Under the pieces are notes generated by a model. It searched no databases and was not told the origin of the DNA. It worked only from the letters and a program-made list of their open reading frames with translations. The position numbers and the translations under genes were made by a program. Positions 1-10,536 of a stretch of 64,000 nucleotides of DNA are shown here, one piece after another. The stretch's first letter is position 1. Each line of letters starts with the position of its first letter. Location of the stretch: positions 1 through 64,000 of the forward strand of contig JAMKCH010041323.1 in assembly GCA_023653785.1 (NCBI GenBank), read 5' to 3'. The stretch is from Ophioderma brevispina. Taxonomy: Eukaryota; Echinodermata; Ophiuroidea; Amphilepidida; Ophiodermatidae.

Positions 1-187
1 AAAGCACCCAATTCTGTAGACAAAAGATTGAGTTAATTGGCAACTAGATTTTCCTAGTATGTAACTAGTTAGCAAGGTTCTTAGTAAGGTTTTTATGAAT
101 TTCAATTTAGTTGTCAACTCCGTAGTTGAATCTTACCAGGCCTTAGTTGCCAGCTAAACTAGCAAGGTTTTATGAATTTGGGCCCAG
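1..187 (-). mobile_element. Right end of inverted-repeat DNA transposon (same family as 3075-4169)
   Basis: Positions 1-187 repeat, with small differences, the right end of the element at 3075-4169. Shared signs are the AGCACCCAATTCTGTAGAC start, the CAACTAGATTTTCC and GTTAGCAAGGTTC blocks and the final AATTTGGGCCC. The rest of this copy lies outside the window. The flank after GGGCCC is minus-strand RT coding sequence, so the copy abuts or inserted into that retrotransposon. No transposase is present. Confidence 0.75.
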
Positions 188-451
188 GTCTTTAGAAATG
201 GTGACACCTAAATACGCATGAGAATCTGTTTCTTGTAATATTGATTGGTCTAATTTGTATTGATGAGTGGTTTTTGTGTTAGAGTGAGAGACCTTTAGAA
301 CGTAGCATTTTTTGGCATTAAATTTCATTTGCCAGGTATCTTGCCAAAGAGAAAGTGTGTTAAGTTCAGTCTGCAAAGCGTCGACATCAGAGCTGCTGCG
401 GATGGGGCGGTAAATGACACAGTCATCGGCGAACAGGTGAACCTCCGACGT
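188..451 (-). pseudogene. RT fragment with FADD catalytic box, C-terminal part of interrupted CR1/Jockey-type retrotransposon
   Basis: Read on the minus strand this encodes a reverse-transcriptase stretch. It holds the catalytic FADD box (VHLFADDCVIYRPI, around 410-440), followed by a LSLWQDTWQMKFNAKKC segment and an AYLGVTISKDL segment, which are standard order in CR1/L2/Jockey-group RTs. The part that should precede it (through YINDLP) lies at 2119-3074. The gap between them is filled by a plus-strand retrotransposon at about 452-2118, so the two are halves of one broken gene. It ends at the DNA transposon end at 187. It is a relic with no possible function as a whole protein. Assignment as RT is firm; the exact clade is inferred. 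Confidence 0.85.
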
Positions 452-2118
452 GATCTCTACTGCAAAATTGCAGAAAATTTGGATAATCAGCTCCATACAG
501 TTGGTATATTCCTGGATCTCAGCAAGGCCTTTGACACCATAAATCATGATATCCTTCTCTATAAATTAAACAAATATGGTGTCAGAGGCTTTGCTAATAA
601 CTGGATTAGGAATTACCTGTCCAATAGAAAACAACATGTGCTGATTAATAATATATTTTCCAAACCAGCTTCCATCACCTGTGGAGTTCCTCAAGGCTCC
701 ATTTTAGGACCACTTCTATTTCTTCTGTATATTAACGACCTCCCACTTTGTTCTAAAATACCCCATTTTATTCTGTTCGCTGATGACACAAATATACTTT
801 TCTCCCATCCCAATCTTATGTACTTGAACAAATTATAAATGAAGAACTTATTGTTGTTTCTAATTGGTTCAAACTAAATAAATTATCACTAAATGTCATA
901 AAAACTTTATGATCTTTAAAAATAAATACAACAATAAACCAGAAATCAAAATTGAGATTAAAATTAACAATATTGCTATTCAACAAGTATTAACTACCAA
1001 ATTTCTTGGTATTCTCATTGACCACAATCTATCTTGGAATTCTCATACTAAACACATTTCAAAAATCATCTCAAAATATAATGGAGTTATTCGTAAAGTT
1101 AGACCCTTTCTTCCACAAGAGTCACTTCATACACTATATAATTGTCTTATTTTACCATACATTTCATATGGAGCTATAGCTTGGGGTGATGCTAACAACA
1201 CTGCTCTAGACTCACTCTTCCTACTCCAGAAAAGAATTATTAGAACTTGCTCAAACTCTCTATGGCTGGCTCATACAGACCCTCTGTTTTCATCACTCAA
1301 AACCTTGAAGGTCTATGATATTCACAAGCTTCAACTTGCCACTTTTATGTACCAGTTTACACATAACCTATTACCTAATGATCTTCTTGATGATAATTTC
1401 TTCAACTACCATACTCCCACTCACCATTATGAAACCAGGCATGCAAATACCCCCTACATAAAAAGTTTAACACCCTTCTGGCCAATAATACACCCCAAAT
1501 CCAAGCCCCCTTGATCTGGTCCAACTTATCATCACAGCTAAAATCTGCCCCCTTTCTTATTTCCTTTAAAACCAACATGAAAAAAACATTGATTAGCTCA
1601 TATGGTGCTGTCAGTCCTTCCTAAATTCATCTCTTTTCTTTCCTTAAAACTGCTAACTTATATTCTTTATCTAACAGTCGGATTGTGTACTTGTTCTGTT
1701 TTGTCTGTTTTTGTTTCTTTTGTCAATATTTTTGTGTTGTTCATGTTATTTTGTCCACTTGTATCTTGTTCCTTATATGATATTATTTAATTAGTTTTGT
1801 ATGTAATTTTGAGAGGTCACTGCACCCTCACGCCTTGCGTTTAGCAGTGAGTTCGTTCATCACTGGTAGAGCATGCAGTCTCTTTGTTATCCAGTTGCTT
1901 TTTTACACGATACAGTTCTGTTAAGTATTATTCTCACTTTTATGTATAGTCATATAGTGCTTTATTTTCAGTTTCTCTCATAATGATGCTTTATAATTTA
2001 CACTTATTCATGAGGATGTTTTTATCCTATTCTTATTTTCTTCATTGTACTATATCATTCATATTATTTATCATCATTTTGCTGTATTTTGTGAAGAACA
2101 AAATAAATGATTGATTTG
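452..2118 (+). mobile_element. 5'-truncated CR1/L2-like non-LTR retrotransposon inserted in opposite orientation
   Basis: A plus-strand non-LTR element covers this span: RT coding sequence (about 470-1600), then roughly 500 bp of AT-rich 3' UTR ending in AAATAAATGATTGATTT at about 2101-2118. It lies exactly between the two halves of a minus-strand RT: the left half starts just before FADD and the right half stops just after YINDLP. That fixes the insertion to within a few bases. It is 5'-truncated (no endonuclease domain), as usual for target-primed insertions. I could not see a clear target duplication. Confidence 0.8.
470..1600 (+). pseudogene. Reverse transcriptase of CR1/L2-like element, frameshifted
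   Basis: The frame from about 470 carries the RT palm boxes in order: FLDLSKAFDTINHD (about 511-550), GVPQGSILGPLLF (about 681-720) and FADDTN (about 775-792). A break near 815-825 moves the reading to the frame of EELIVVSNWFKLNKLSLN, and a second one near 905 to the frame of MIFKNKYNN, which runs from 909. Downstream come KFLGILIDHNLSWNSH, the thumb-like LQKRIIRTC and WLAHTDPLF segments. After a stop near 1514 a remnant resembling the family's usual tail (SFKTNMKKTLISSYG) follows in another frame. There are therefore at least three disruptions. It would have made cDNA by target-primed reverse transcription. This copy is dead. Confidence 0.88.
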
Positions 2119-3074
2119 GGAGGTCGTTTATATATGCCAGAAATAGAAGTGGGCCGAGGACTGTGCCTTGTGGGACACCAGATCTCACGTGCACCCACTG
2201 GGAGTGATCACCATCCACAACAACTCTCTGTCGACGCCTTGTCAGAAAGTTTGATATCCAAGTATGAGTCCTGTCAGTAACACCATAGTTTCGGAGTTTG
2301 TGAAGTAATCCATTGTGCGGGACAGTATCAAATGCCTTGCTAAAGTCCGTGATGATCATATCGACTGATGTTTTAGAGTCGATGGACTTAGCAAGGTCAT
2401 TGATAGTCAAAATAAGCTGGGACTCGCAAGAGTGTTGTGCGCGAAACCCATGCTGTCTGCTAGTTAAGATATTATGTTTTGGAAAAGTGTCTCATGATGT
2501 TGGAGTGCAGTATGTTCGAAAAGCTTGCAACAAATGGGAGTCAAAGACACGGGTCTATAGTTGAAAGCGGTGGTTCTATCTCCCTTTTTGAAAATCGGCG
2601 AAATGTTGGCTAAGAGCCAATCTAAGGGTAGCTGACCAGTTTGGAGGGATTTGTTAAAAATATGTGTTAAAGCTGGAGCGATTTCATCAGGAAAGGATTT
2701 AAGCATTTTCGCCGGAATTCCATCTAGCCCCGGAGCCTTATTTTCATCCATCTCCTTTAACAACTTGAAGACCCCTTCAGTACAGATTTCGAAATCCGGC
2801 ATTGGAGGATAGACTTGGCTGGAAGGTATGTTTACCATAGGTTTTTCATCAGTAAACACAGATTCAAATTGATGACTTAGAATCTCCGCCTTACCATTAC
2901 AATTACTGTCAGAAATCAACTGGCTGCCATTTTCAGGGCAGATATGCCCATACTATCTCTACGTAGTTTCTTGACGAAACTCCAAAACTGTTTGGACGAT
3001 TCAATACACGATGATCTAACCCATCTCCAATAGGTAATTTTTGTCTCTTTCTGGATTTCCTTTCTGATGGTTCT
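2119..3074 (-). pseudogene. RT N-terminal and palm region of the interrupted minus-strand retrotransposon
   Basis: Minus-strand translation gives, from high to low coordinate, a FWSFVKKLRR region, ENKAPGLDGIPAKMLK (about 2700-2760), NYRPVSLTPICCKLFEH (about 2500-2570), then [23 protein letters not shown] (about 2320-2365) and [20 protein letters not shown] (about 2125-2195). These are RT boxes 0 to 4 of the CR1/Jockey group. A frameshift near 2465 separates the two longest frames. The frame stops where the plus-strand element ends (about 2118) and resumes with FADD at 188-451. At 3074 it is broken by the DNA transposon 3075-4169 and continues at 4170. Confidence 0.9.
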
Positions 3075-4169
3075 GGGCCCAAATTCATAAAACCTTACTA
3101 AAAAAACTAAAATGGGACTTAGTTGCCAACTAAGCCTAGTTGATTACTAGTTGAAATTCATAAAACCTTACTAGTGCTAGTTACATTCTAAGAATCTTGC
3201 TAAATTTAGAGTTGATCCAGAGCAACTCTAACTCACTAGTTGGCAACTAATTCAGTGAAGAAAACAATATTATTATTATTATTTCTGTAAATATTTTACA
3301 AAACAACACTGAAGTTTATTGCTACAAATTATTAATTTATAGTTAATGTGAAATTTAAATTAAAACAATATATATATCATTTGATAAAAAAATAATTGAG
3401 TAAAGTTTGTCTTCCAATTTTCATTTGCATTAACATAATTCCGTAATAGCATCAGTGAAAAGGGAAAGGAGGAACTTGTGTAAATACAGGCCCCAAAATA
3501 ATGCTTATATATTTGAAATGAAAACCTTACTGAAATAAATATTAAAGAATTTCTTTAATTCTGCTGTTTATAATTAAAAATTGTTCTTTGTTTACTAAAG
3601 TTTATATGTTTGCTTACAGTACCATATATGAGCTTTATGAGATGTTTACATTTTGAGTAATGAATAGATTTGCTTAGTAGAAAATATCAACATCACATTT
3701 CTCAAAAGCAGTATTACAGCAGAATTAAAGAAATTCGTTAATATTTCTTTCAGTGCTGATTTACGTCCTTCTGTTTGTCAACTCTCGATATATAGATGTG
3801 TACAGGCCTATATATACAAAAGCTACTACAATTATATTGGCATCATTTTGATCATGGTTCACAGGTGATCAAAGCAAGATGAACAGACTCAAACACAAAA
3901 GGGTAGTCATTTAATGTATTATGTATTGAATTTACATTTCCACACTGCAACCAACGCCATTCCGCCCGAAAGCACCCAATTCTGTAGACAAAAGATTGAG
4001 CTAGTTGGCAACTAGATTTTCCAAATATGTAACTAGTTAGCAAGGTTCTTAGTAAGGTTTTATGAATTTCAATTTAGTTGTCAACTCCATAGTTGCATAC
4101 TAGGGATTTTAGAATCTTACCAGCCCTTAGTTGCCAGCTAAACTAGCAAGGTTTTATTAATTTGGGCCC
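3075..4169. mobile_element. Non-autonomous DNA transposon with about 200-bp inverted repeats
   Basis: The ends are inverted copies: GGGCCCAAATTCATAAAACC at the left and the reverse complement of GGGCCCAAATTAATAAAACC at the right, with similarity continuing about 200 bp inward. The arms carry internal repeats of a GAAATTCATAAAACCTTACTA-like word. The AT-rich interior has no transposase. It splits the minus-strand retrotransposon reading, which resumes at 4170. The palindromic tip GGGCCC could be the end of the inverted repeat or a 6-bp target duplication. A partial second copy is at 1-187. Confidence 0.8.
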
Positions 4170-5345
4170 TGAACTTTTGCTTATCGGCATCGCTGCCAGT
4201 TGCTCAAGCTCTATTGAATATTCTCTGTTTCCTTCTCAGTTTTCTTTTTATATTGCTTGATATCCAAGGAGTGTTGTTCCGCTTAGTAGAAAATCTAAAG
4301 GGAATATGCTGGTCCATAGCCTGGAAAATACTTTCCTTAAAATAGGTCCAGGAATCATCTTTCGTTAATATATAACTCAGAGCTCTTTAGTAAGTCTTTT
4401 TTCAAACCGTTGGTTGTTGGCATTTATAGATCTTCCTGGGCTTGGCCTTAATGAGTCTTGGGGAAGTCGAGACGTCGATCGTTGGGATGGCAACATGATC
4501 ACTGATACCTGGAAGTGATGATACTCTTTCCACAAGGGTAGGGTTGGATTTAAAAATAAATCAAGTATTCGGTCCCCTCTGGTTGGTTCGGTGCCCATTT
4601 GTTTCAGGTGTGAACGGGCAGCTATCTCAACATCAAACTCCGATTCAGCGGCATTCTCGCACCTGGATAGAGTGAGTTAGTCGACCAATTGATATCCCCA
4701 CGGGTTGAACTCGCCACCTAAACACACGTTGCCCCATTATGAAGTTAATACAATAAAGAGGATATCTGAGTTTTCCAAATAATTGAGGTCGTTGTATTGG
4801 GTAACTCTATATAATGCGCCATCAGCATGTCCTTGCAACCAATCGGTTGTATACGGCCATACTGGTCACAGTCTGCGTCTAATTCAACCTGTGGGTCCCG
4901 ATGATGTCATTTCTGATAGCTACAAACACACCTCTCTAACCATCGTTGTTTGAGTCTCTATCTTTCCTAAACGCTGTGAAATCAGGGGGAAATACTTCAT
5001 GTTGTACTGATTTCCATTTAACCAAGACTCCGGGCCAATGACCACATGCGGCTTGTTTATTATCAATACATGCTTGTAATCCTTCACTCTTGGCTCTCAC
5101 ACTTTGACACTTTCTGCTCATCTCCGCTCAGAGATCCCAAAGGTGGCCGCAAACTCATTTGAAGTTTCAATGTCATGGGGAAGAGAACAAATGACCGCTG
5201 GCAGAGTAGTTGGGTTCTCCACACATCACAAATCCATATGACCTTAGTCTTGTCCAGGTTTTCATAAGACGGGTGGACATTCCCATACAATCTGTATGGT
5301 ACCACTTCGCAGCACAATCACCCAAGTTGTACGCCGGATTTGGAA
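4170..5345 (-). pseudogene. AP-like endonuclease and PHD-finger part of the minus-strand retrotransposon
   Basis: This is the upstream part of the element continued at 2119-3074. From high to low coordinate: a PHD-like zinc finger (CAAKWYHTDCMGMS near 5272-5315, then TKVIWICDV and, after a frameshift near 5220, CGEPNYS); then an endonuclease/exonuclease/phosphatase domain with GPESWLNG (about 5015-5040; TESWL is usual) and FTAFRKDRD (about 4955-4985). A GGEFN segment near 4705 corresponds to the GDFN box, and GISDHDVA near 4476-4515 is the SDHD catalytic box, reached only with a frameshift. The PHD-EEP-RT order is known in deuterostome CR1/L2-type ORF2 proteins. There are multiple frameshifts. 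The endonuclease would nick target DNA; the PHD finger role is unknown. Confidence 0.8.
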
Positions 5346-5739
5346 TCCCAGTCCTCTAGGTGGCTCCGTCAGGGTTGGTATCCTGTAACCCCAGGTAATG
5401 CTTTGACTGTTTGAAGTCACCAGCGTAGATGCAGGTGCACCATAAGTCGGTAGAGAATCTGCTTGAGGCCGAAGTTACGTGGCTTTTAGACATTGGTGAC
5501 GTGGACACCTACAATTTTGTGTCGTTGCTCATTCCAGGCTGCATGTGAGGTTGCAATTTGTTTCCATTGAGCTGTTTTTCTAACAAAGGTGGCAAATCCC
5601 ATGGGTAGCGCTCTCGGTGTGTTCAGCTAGAGTATAGCCGCGAATTTTCATAATGGCAAACTCTCAGTTGCGTGTGTCTCTTGGAGGAGAATCGCAGTGA
5701 CATTGTGCGTTTTGTGTAAGGTGTTCACTGATGTGATCA
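5346..5739 (-). pseudogene. Endonuclease domain relic of a second minus-strand Jockey-type retrotransposon
   Basis: On the minus strand, short frames joined by indels read NVTAILLQETHATES (about 5670-5715, with the QETH catalytic box), GFATFVRKTAQWKQIATSHA (about 5540-5610), HKIVGVHVTNV (about 5490-5525) and CIYAGDFKQSKHYLG (about 5385-5430, the GDF box), then TNPDGAT. This order fits an EEP nuclease of a Jockey-like element different from the one at 4170-5345, whose PHD finger begins at about 5345. No RT from this second element is visible nearby, so it was truncated at the junction. Identification rests on three boxes in order. Confidence 0.65.
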
Positions 5740-6001
5740 GGCCCGTACGCAGGGGGGGGGGAAGCGGGGGGTGCGGCCGCACACTCCCCCCCCAAAAAAA
5801 AATCCCCAAAAGGGAACGGTCCACTTTTGCTGCTTTTTTTTGATAAAAAAGGTCAAAAATTTAACAAAATATGACCAAAAAAGCCGCACTTTTGGTGATG
5901 ACATGTTCAAAATGTCCAAAAAAGGACCCTTTAGGGGGTTTAGGTCATTTTCCAAAAAAAGGTCGCCTTTTTCGAAGATCCGCACCCCCTGCGTACGGCC
6001 C
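5740..6001. mobile_element. Short MITE with GTACGCAGGGGG inverted ends
   Basis: The left end GGCCCGTACGCAGGGGG and the right end, reverse complement GGGCCGTACGCAGGGGG, form inverted repeats around a 260-bp A/C-rich interior with iterated AAAAAAGG/TCAAAA words and no coding sequence. It sits at the edge of the endonuclease relic; a clear target duplication was not found. Open frames on both strands here reflect low complexity. Confidence 0.65.
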
Positions 6002-6888
6002 TTGATGTTGATCTTTGCCCTAGTGAGTCCTCCATCCCGCGTTTCAGTTGAAGCACCGATATGCCATCTGACTTGCATCCGATGATGCCGGCCTGATAAG
6101 TGCACGTGTTCCAGACTGACACTGAAGCGTGCGTTACTCGGGGTGGCGAAGGCTACTCATCCAGTCCGTGGAATAAAATTGAACATCAGCCGGCGAGCGA
6201 ATCGAGTACATTAAACGTTCCCAAATCCTACATTAATGTTCCAAATCCTGGTATGCCCTGATTCGGGGGAAAATCAATCTATACCCTCCACTCCCTGCAA
6301 GGGAGAAATCTTGCAGGTTCTTGCCCACCCTATGAGGTCTAGTTACGCTGTACGCCCCATGATGGAAAGTGCCAGCTCGAAGGTACACCAAACAGGCTTC
6401 GCCGTACCTCGTCCTCTTCGTGCAAAGCGGAGCCCTGATCGGGTTTTAGGGTTAGCACAAGGTGAGATTTTATGTTCAGATTTTTGTGTTGAAATCACTT
6501 TTAAGATTAATCCTAATAAAGCTCAAGTTATCTGGACCATGGTTCCAGGGTGGAGACCTTTGGATCAGGCAATTTTGTAACGAGGTGTTAAAAAACAACC
6601 TCACAGACGGACTTTTTTCCACTAGAATTTTTGGTCTTAGTTTATTACTTTCAAACTTTCTAAGTTTTGTTTTGATTGATAATTTAGCTGAACATTTTCT
6701 AAGGAAAATATTCTACCGAAAAATAGTTCTTCAGAATTAGAAAAAACTGCTGTATTCTGAGCTATCTCACTGTAATACATTCATGTTATTGACCTGCACT
6801 ACTTGTGAATGAAAGTTTAAACCTAGATCAATTAAATATATACTTCATCAAAATTGAAAATTGAAAACATGAGGACGACACTATTTCA
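6002..6888. other. No recognisable feature
   Basis: 6002-6180 is more GC-rich and may continue the endonuclease relic upstream of the MITE, but I could not align it to any domain box. 6181-6590 holds two short overlapping frames without recognisable motifs. The rest is AT-rich. Confidence 0.4.
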
Positions 6889-7621
6889 TCACGGACGGAC
6901 ATTGCATTACTTGTCACAGAAAGTACCATTGTTATCGAAATGAATTGATTTTGCCATTAATTACCTTTTTGTTCGTGATGTTTAGGTGCCTGTGCATGAA
7001 TAAAACAGATTTCGATAACGAGGTTTCACATATTGTTTCAATTTTAATCGTTATTTTAACCTTCATATAAATGCCCCAAAATCCCCAAATTTAGGTTTTT
7101 TTGCTACAAAAAGGGAAAATGAGTCCAAGTACAACATTTGTCCGGTAGTATGCATGTATACAAACTAGCATGATATTGATGATATTATTTTCCTAAGTTT
7201 TTAAGATGCTCATTACGTCAATTTATCCAATACCCAATGCAAAAGCATAGCAATGTCCGTAAGTGATGTTGAAAATGTCCGTCCATGATGATTTGTTTTC
7301 ACATCTTTCTCAAACTTTGGAGCTTAGTTTGAAATTCCATATATCTGACACAGAAACCAGCCAAGTTGACTAACTTTGTGTTGGAAAGTATTATACTTAT
7401 AGTGTCAAGTGGTTTAGATAGAAATGATAAAAGAGTACCAAAAAGTAAGAGCCCAACTTTTATCTTTGTGGATCGTTTTTAGTAGGAAATCTTGGCAACC
7501 AAATTTTAGTTAAGTTTCAACACACTTAAATTTGCAGTAAAAAAACACAATTCACTGCACCTCAATTTTTATTTTTACAGGCTTTTAAACTTTCCAAATT
7601 TATCAAATGCCCGTCCGTGAT
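6889..7621. mobile_element. Possible non-autonomous DNA transposon with TCACGGACGG ends
   Basis: The left end TCACGGACGGACATT and the right end, reverse complement TCACGGACGGGCATT, are inverted copies 730 bp apart. A third, inverted pair of related words (AATGTCCGTAAGTGATG and AATGTCCGTCCATGATG) lies at about 7253-7292. There is no coding content. No target duplication was identified, so the boundary call is tentative. Confidence 0.45.
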
Positions 7622-7819
7622 TAACCGATCAGGCTCAGCTGCATTATTCATGTAGTGCGCGCATGATTAGCAGAGTTGTAAAACCAAATTGGCGAAGTCA
7701 TTTCGGTTATTAGTGATTTCTCGTTATTTTATCGTTAAAAAAAATCAGTTTTCGCGCGCTTTGGGTGAAAGTTTATAACTCCAATGCCAGTTGTCACGGA
7801 CCACTTCCGGTCAGCTAGT

Positions 7820-8775
7820 ACCGGTGTGGCAGGAGATACAGTCCCCTGTAGCCATAGTCCGGAGACACTAAGTTCTGGTTTTAATAGTCCGGGGGATGTG
7901 CAAAGCTAGGAACTATAGTCCCCCGGACTATGATTTATAGGAATGTTAGTCCTACAAGTGGGAATGAAAGTCCGAAGAGGACTATCAGGCCTTAGGAATA
8001 AATATCCAAGTCCGACATGGACTACCAGTCCTTAGGAATTAGTGTCCCAGTTTCCGAAAGTAGGGAGTATTAGTCTCTAGGGATTAATGACCTGTCAGGT
8101 GGAATATCGCTCCTTAGGGATTATGGTCCAATTCCGACCTGGACATAGACCTTAGGAAGTATTGTCAAGTCCCGAAGTAGGCAGACCCCTAGTTACTGGG
8201 AATTAAAGGCCCTGTCAGGGGTGGAATATCGCTCCTTAGGGATTATGGCCAATTTCCGACATGGACTATAGACTTAGGAATATTGTTCAAGTCCGAAGGT
8301 AGGGAGACTCCTAGTTACTGGGGATTAATGCCCTGTCAGGGGTGGAATTGTGGTGGAATATCGCTCCTTAGGGATTAGGCGTCCAATTCCGACCTTGACT
8401 ATAGACTTAGGAATTATTCTCCATGTCCTGAAGGTAGGAGATATAGCCTTAGGAATTAATGCCATGCCCGAGTGGACTGCAGCTCATAGGGATCTGTGTT
8501 GGTGTCGATTCCGACGGGTGGACTATAACTCCTTGGGGATTATTCTGCAGTTTGTATGGGCAGACTACTAGTTTCTGGGAATTAATGCCCTGTCAGAGGT
8601 GACTATATTTCCTTAGGATTAGCGGTCCATGTCTTGCTGGGAGATACATTCCTAAGAAAGTATGTGTCCCAGTCCAAGGTGGAATATCGCTCCTTAAGGA
8701 ATTGATGTCCAAGCCCGACGTGGACCGGCTGCCAGTGATTAGGAATTTATTGTCCAAGGTAGGCCTACACGCGTT
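7820..8775. repeat. Degenerate higher-order satellite beginning at a MITE-type end
   Basis: The block opens with ACCGGTGTGGCAGGAGATA and ATAGTCCGG words like the ends of the MITEs at 17226 and 63793. It continues as degenerate units of about 40 bp built on CTTAGGAATTAATGTCC and AGTCCGACATGGACTAT. From 8111 a longer period appears: CTTAGGGATTATGG recurs at 8112, 8234 and (as CTTAGGGATTAGGCG) 8366, each followed by CTGTCAGGGGTGGAAT-type words, giving about 122-132 bp per higher unit. The right end has no clear inverted partner. Confidence 0.75.
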
Positions 8776-9162
8776 TTGGGGGGGTGGGAATTTGTGTCCA
8801 GTCCGAAGAAGTTAAAGAAATTCTAATGAGAAATTGAACCTACCCTTGATTAAACACAACATGCATAGAATTTACCTAAAATAATAAACACCGGTACAAC
8901 ATGTGAATGACACAAAGCATTTAAAATTGATAGGTTTTTGTTTTTCTCGATTTCTTTCCATGAATCGCCCCAGAAATTGTGAATTAAATTTTCAAATACC
9001 ACTTGGTGAACAAAAGGCTTGTTAATTAATACTTTTCAGTGGCGAGATTCTGCTGAGTTCATTTTCAGGAGATGTCTATCATTCGTGAAGGGAGCAAACC
9101 CCGAACAATGAAAGAACGCAGGGAGAAATCTCCACCACTGGTTGCTCATAATGAAGCAGCAC
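8776..9162. other. No recognisable feature
   Basis: AT-rich sequence between the satellite and the (TAC)n tract. A short open frame begins near 9072 but soon runs into the microsatellite and has no motif. Confidence 0.4.
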
Positions 9163-9575
9163 TAATACTATACTACTACTTACTACTACACTACTACTTA
9201 CGACTACTACTACTACTACTTACTTACAGCGACTCTACTATACTCTACCGCGGTAAACTCTTACTCTACTATACCGTCGACTCTACTTACGCGACTAGAC
9301 TCTACTACTGCTCTACTACGACTACTACTACTACTCGTACGCTACCGTTACTCTACTCTACTTTACTACACTACTACTAACTATACTACTACTACTACTA
9401 ATACTACTTCTACTCTACTCTACTCGACTCTACTCTACTCTACTTCTTACGCTACTACTAATAATACTACTCTACTCTACTATACTATACTCTACTCTAC
9501 TCTACTACACTACTACTACTACTACTATACTACTACTACTACTACTACTACTATACTACTACTACACTACTACTA
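9163..9575. repeat. Imperfect (TAC)n/(CTA)n microsatellite, left segment
   Basis: About 410 bp of interrupted TAC/ACT/CTA triplets with occasional CTACTCTACT pentamer-like stretches. It is continuous in type with 10064-10086 and 10537-11148; the three segments are separated by two MITEs. Tyr/Leu-rich open frames here are triplet artefacts. Confidence 0.9.
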
Positions 9576-10063
9576 CAGACCCCCAAAAAATAACGCAGCA
9601 TTTCTAAATACCCCAAAGTACAACCATTGGTCTATGCACGAAAACTATAAAATCATATCAATATCTGTTTTTTTCTGCAAATTTGACACCTTTCGTGCTC
9701 CATTGTGATCAATATAGCCACACAATGTCCATTTGACGAAAGTGTCACATTTTTCCAAGTGCACCTAGACATTTTACAATACACAACCATTCATATTGGA
9801 CCACACTTAACGGAAAGAATGCGATCTTTCGCTGAATGGCAATCAATATAGCTATATGGGCTATAGCTTTACTGCAACTTTAAAAAGGGAGACATTTTCC
9901 TTATAATGGGTATTGTGTGGGCAATATTGAGCGCATGGGGCAGAAGGGTAATCAAAATTAGGGAGAAAACGACTATTGAGATGATTTTATATTTCGTTGC
10001 AAAGACCAATGGTTTGTAACCTATAGGGTATTTAGACATGCTGCGGTACTTTTTGGGGGTCTT
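9576..10063. mobile_element. TA-flanked MITE inside (TAC)n tract, first copy
   Basis: Inverted ends: left CAGACCCCCAAAAAATAACG, right reverse complement AAGACCCCCAAAAAGTACCG. Similarity continues about 90 bp inward (GCAGCATTTCTAAATACC against GCAGCATGTCTAAATACC, then CATTGGTCT). TA flanks both sides (9574-9575 and 10064-10065), as for Tc1/mariner-like insertions. There is no transposase. Confidence 0.85.
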
Positions 10064-10086
10064 TATTACTACTACTACTACTACTA
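10064..10086. repeat. (TAC)n sliver between two MITEs
   Basis: Short TACTAC run separating the two MITEs; part of the once continuous microsatellite. Confidence 0.85.
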
Positions 10087-10536
10087 CGGGTGAGTGCAAA
10101 AAACTTGACCCTGATTTTGTCCCGCCATTTTGAATTTTTAGTAACATATATCTAACATTTTGGTATCATCTGAAAGCTGGGTTCTTATCTTTAATTTTGT
10201 CATGTAAAGATTATTCACATCGGTTAGGTATCGACCGAGCTACAGTCGTTTTGAATCAAGTATTCGGTTTTCTGCTCTGTCCACGATTTCACATTGAAAA
10301 TGAACGGCCGTTTCAGCGAAGGAAATCCGTGGCCAGAAGAAAATCAGGTTATTTATTCACTGCAGATCTTGATTCGAAAGACTCTAGCTCGGCCTATACT
10401 TAACCGATTGGAATGATCTTTGCAGCAAATTAAGAATAATGAATAAGCTTTTCGCCGATACCACATATGTTAGATATATATTATTTAAAAATTCAATGGC
10501 ACACAATCAGGGTCAAGTTTTTTTTTTACTCACCCG
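10087..10536. mobile_element. TA-flanked MITE inside (TAC)n tract, second copy of a different family
   Basis: Inverted ends CGGGTGAGTGCAAAAAACTT and, reverse complemented, CGGGTGAGTAAAAAAAAAAC, followed on both sides by TTGACCCTGAT and, further in, ATATATCTAACAT. TA lies on each side (10085-10086 and 10537-10538). The two open frames within it are not recognisable proteins. It is unrelated in sequence to the neighbouring MITE. Confidence 0.85.

Noticed and set aside
5771..6105. Overlapping open frames of 104 and 122 codons on both strands
   Set aside because: They lie within a low-complexity MITE with poly-G/poly-C and poly-A; the Lys/Pro-rich products are composition artefacts.
7820..8775. 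CRISPR array
   Set aside because: Units are degenerate and nested with no constant repeat and unique spacers; the context is eukaryotic.
9072..9380. Tyr/Leu/Thr-rich open frame of 102 codons, and similar ones at 10439-10858
   Set aside because: Triplet repeat translation; the reading frames are open only because TAC/CTA repeats lack stops.
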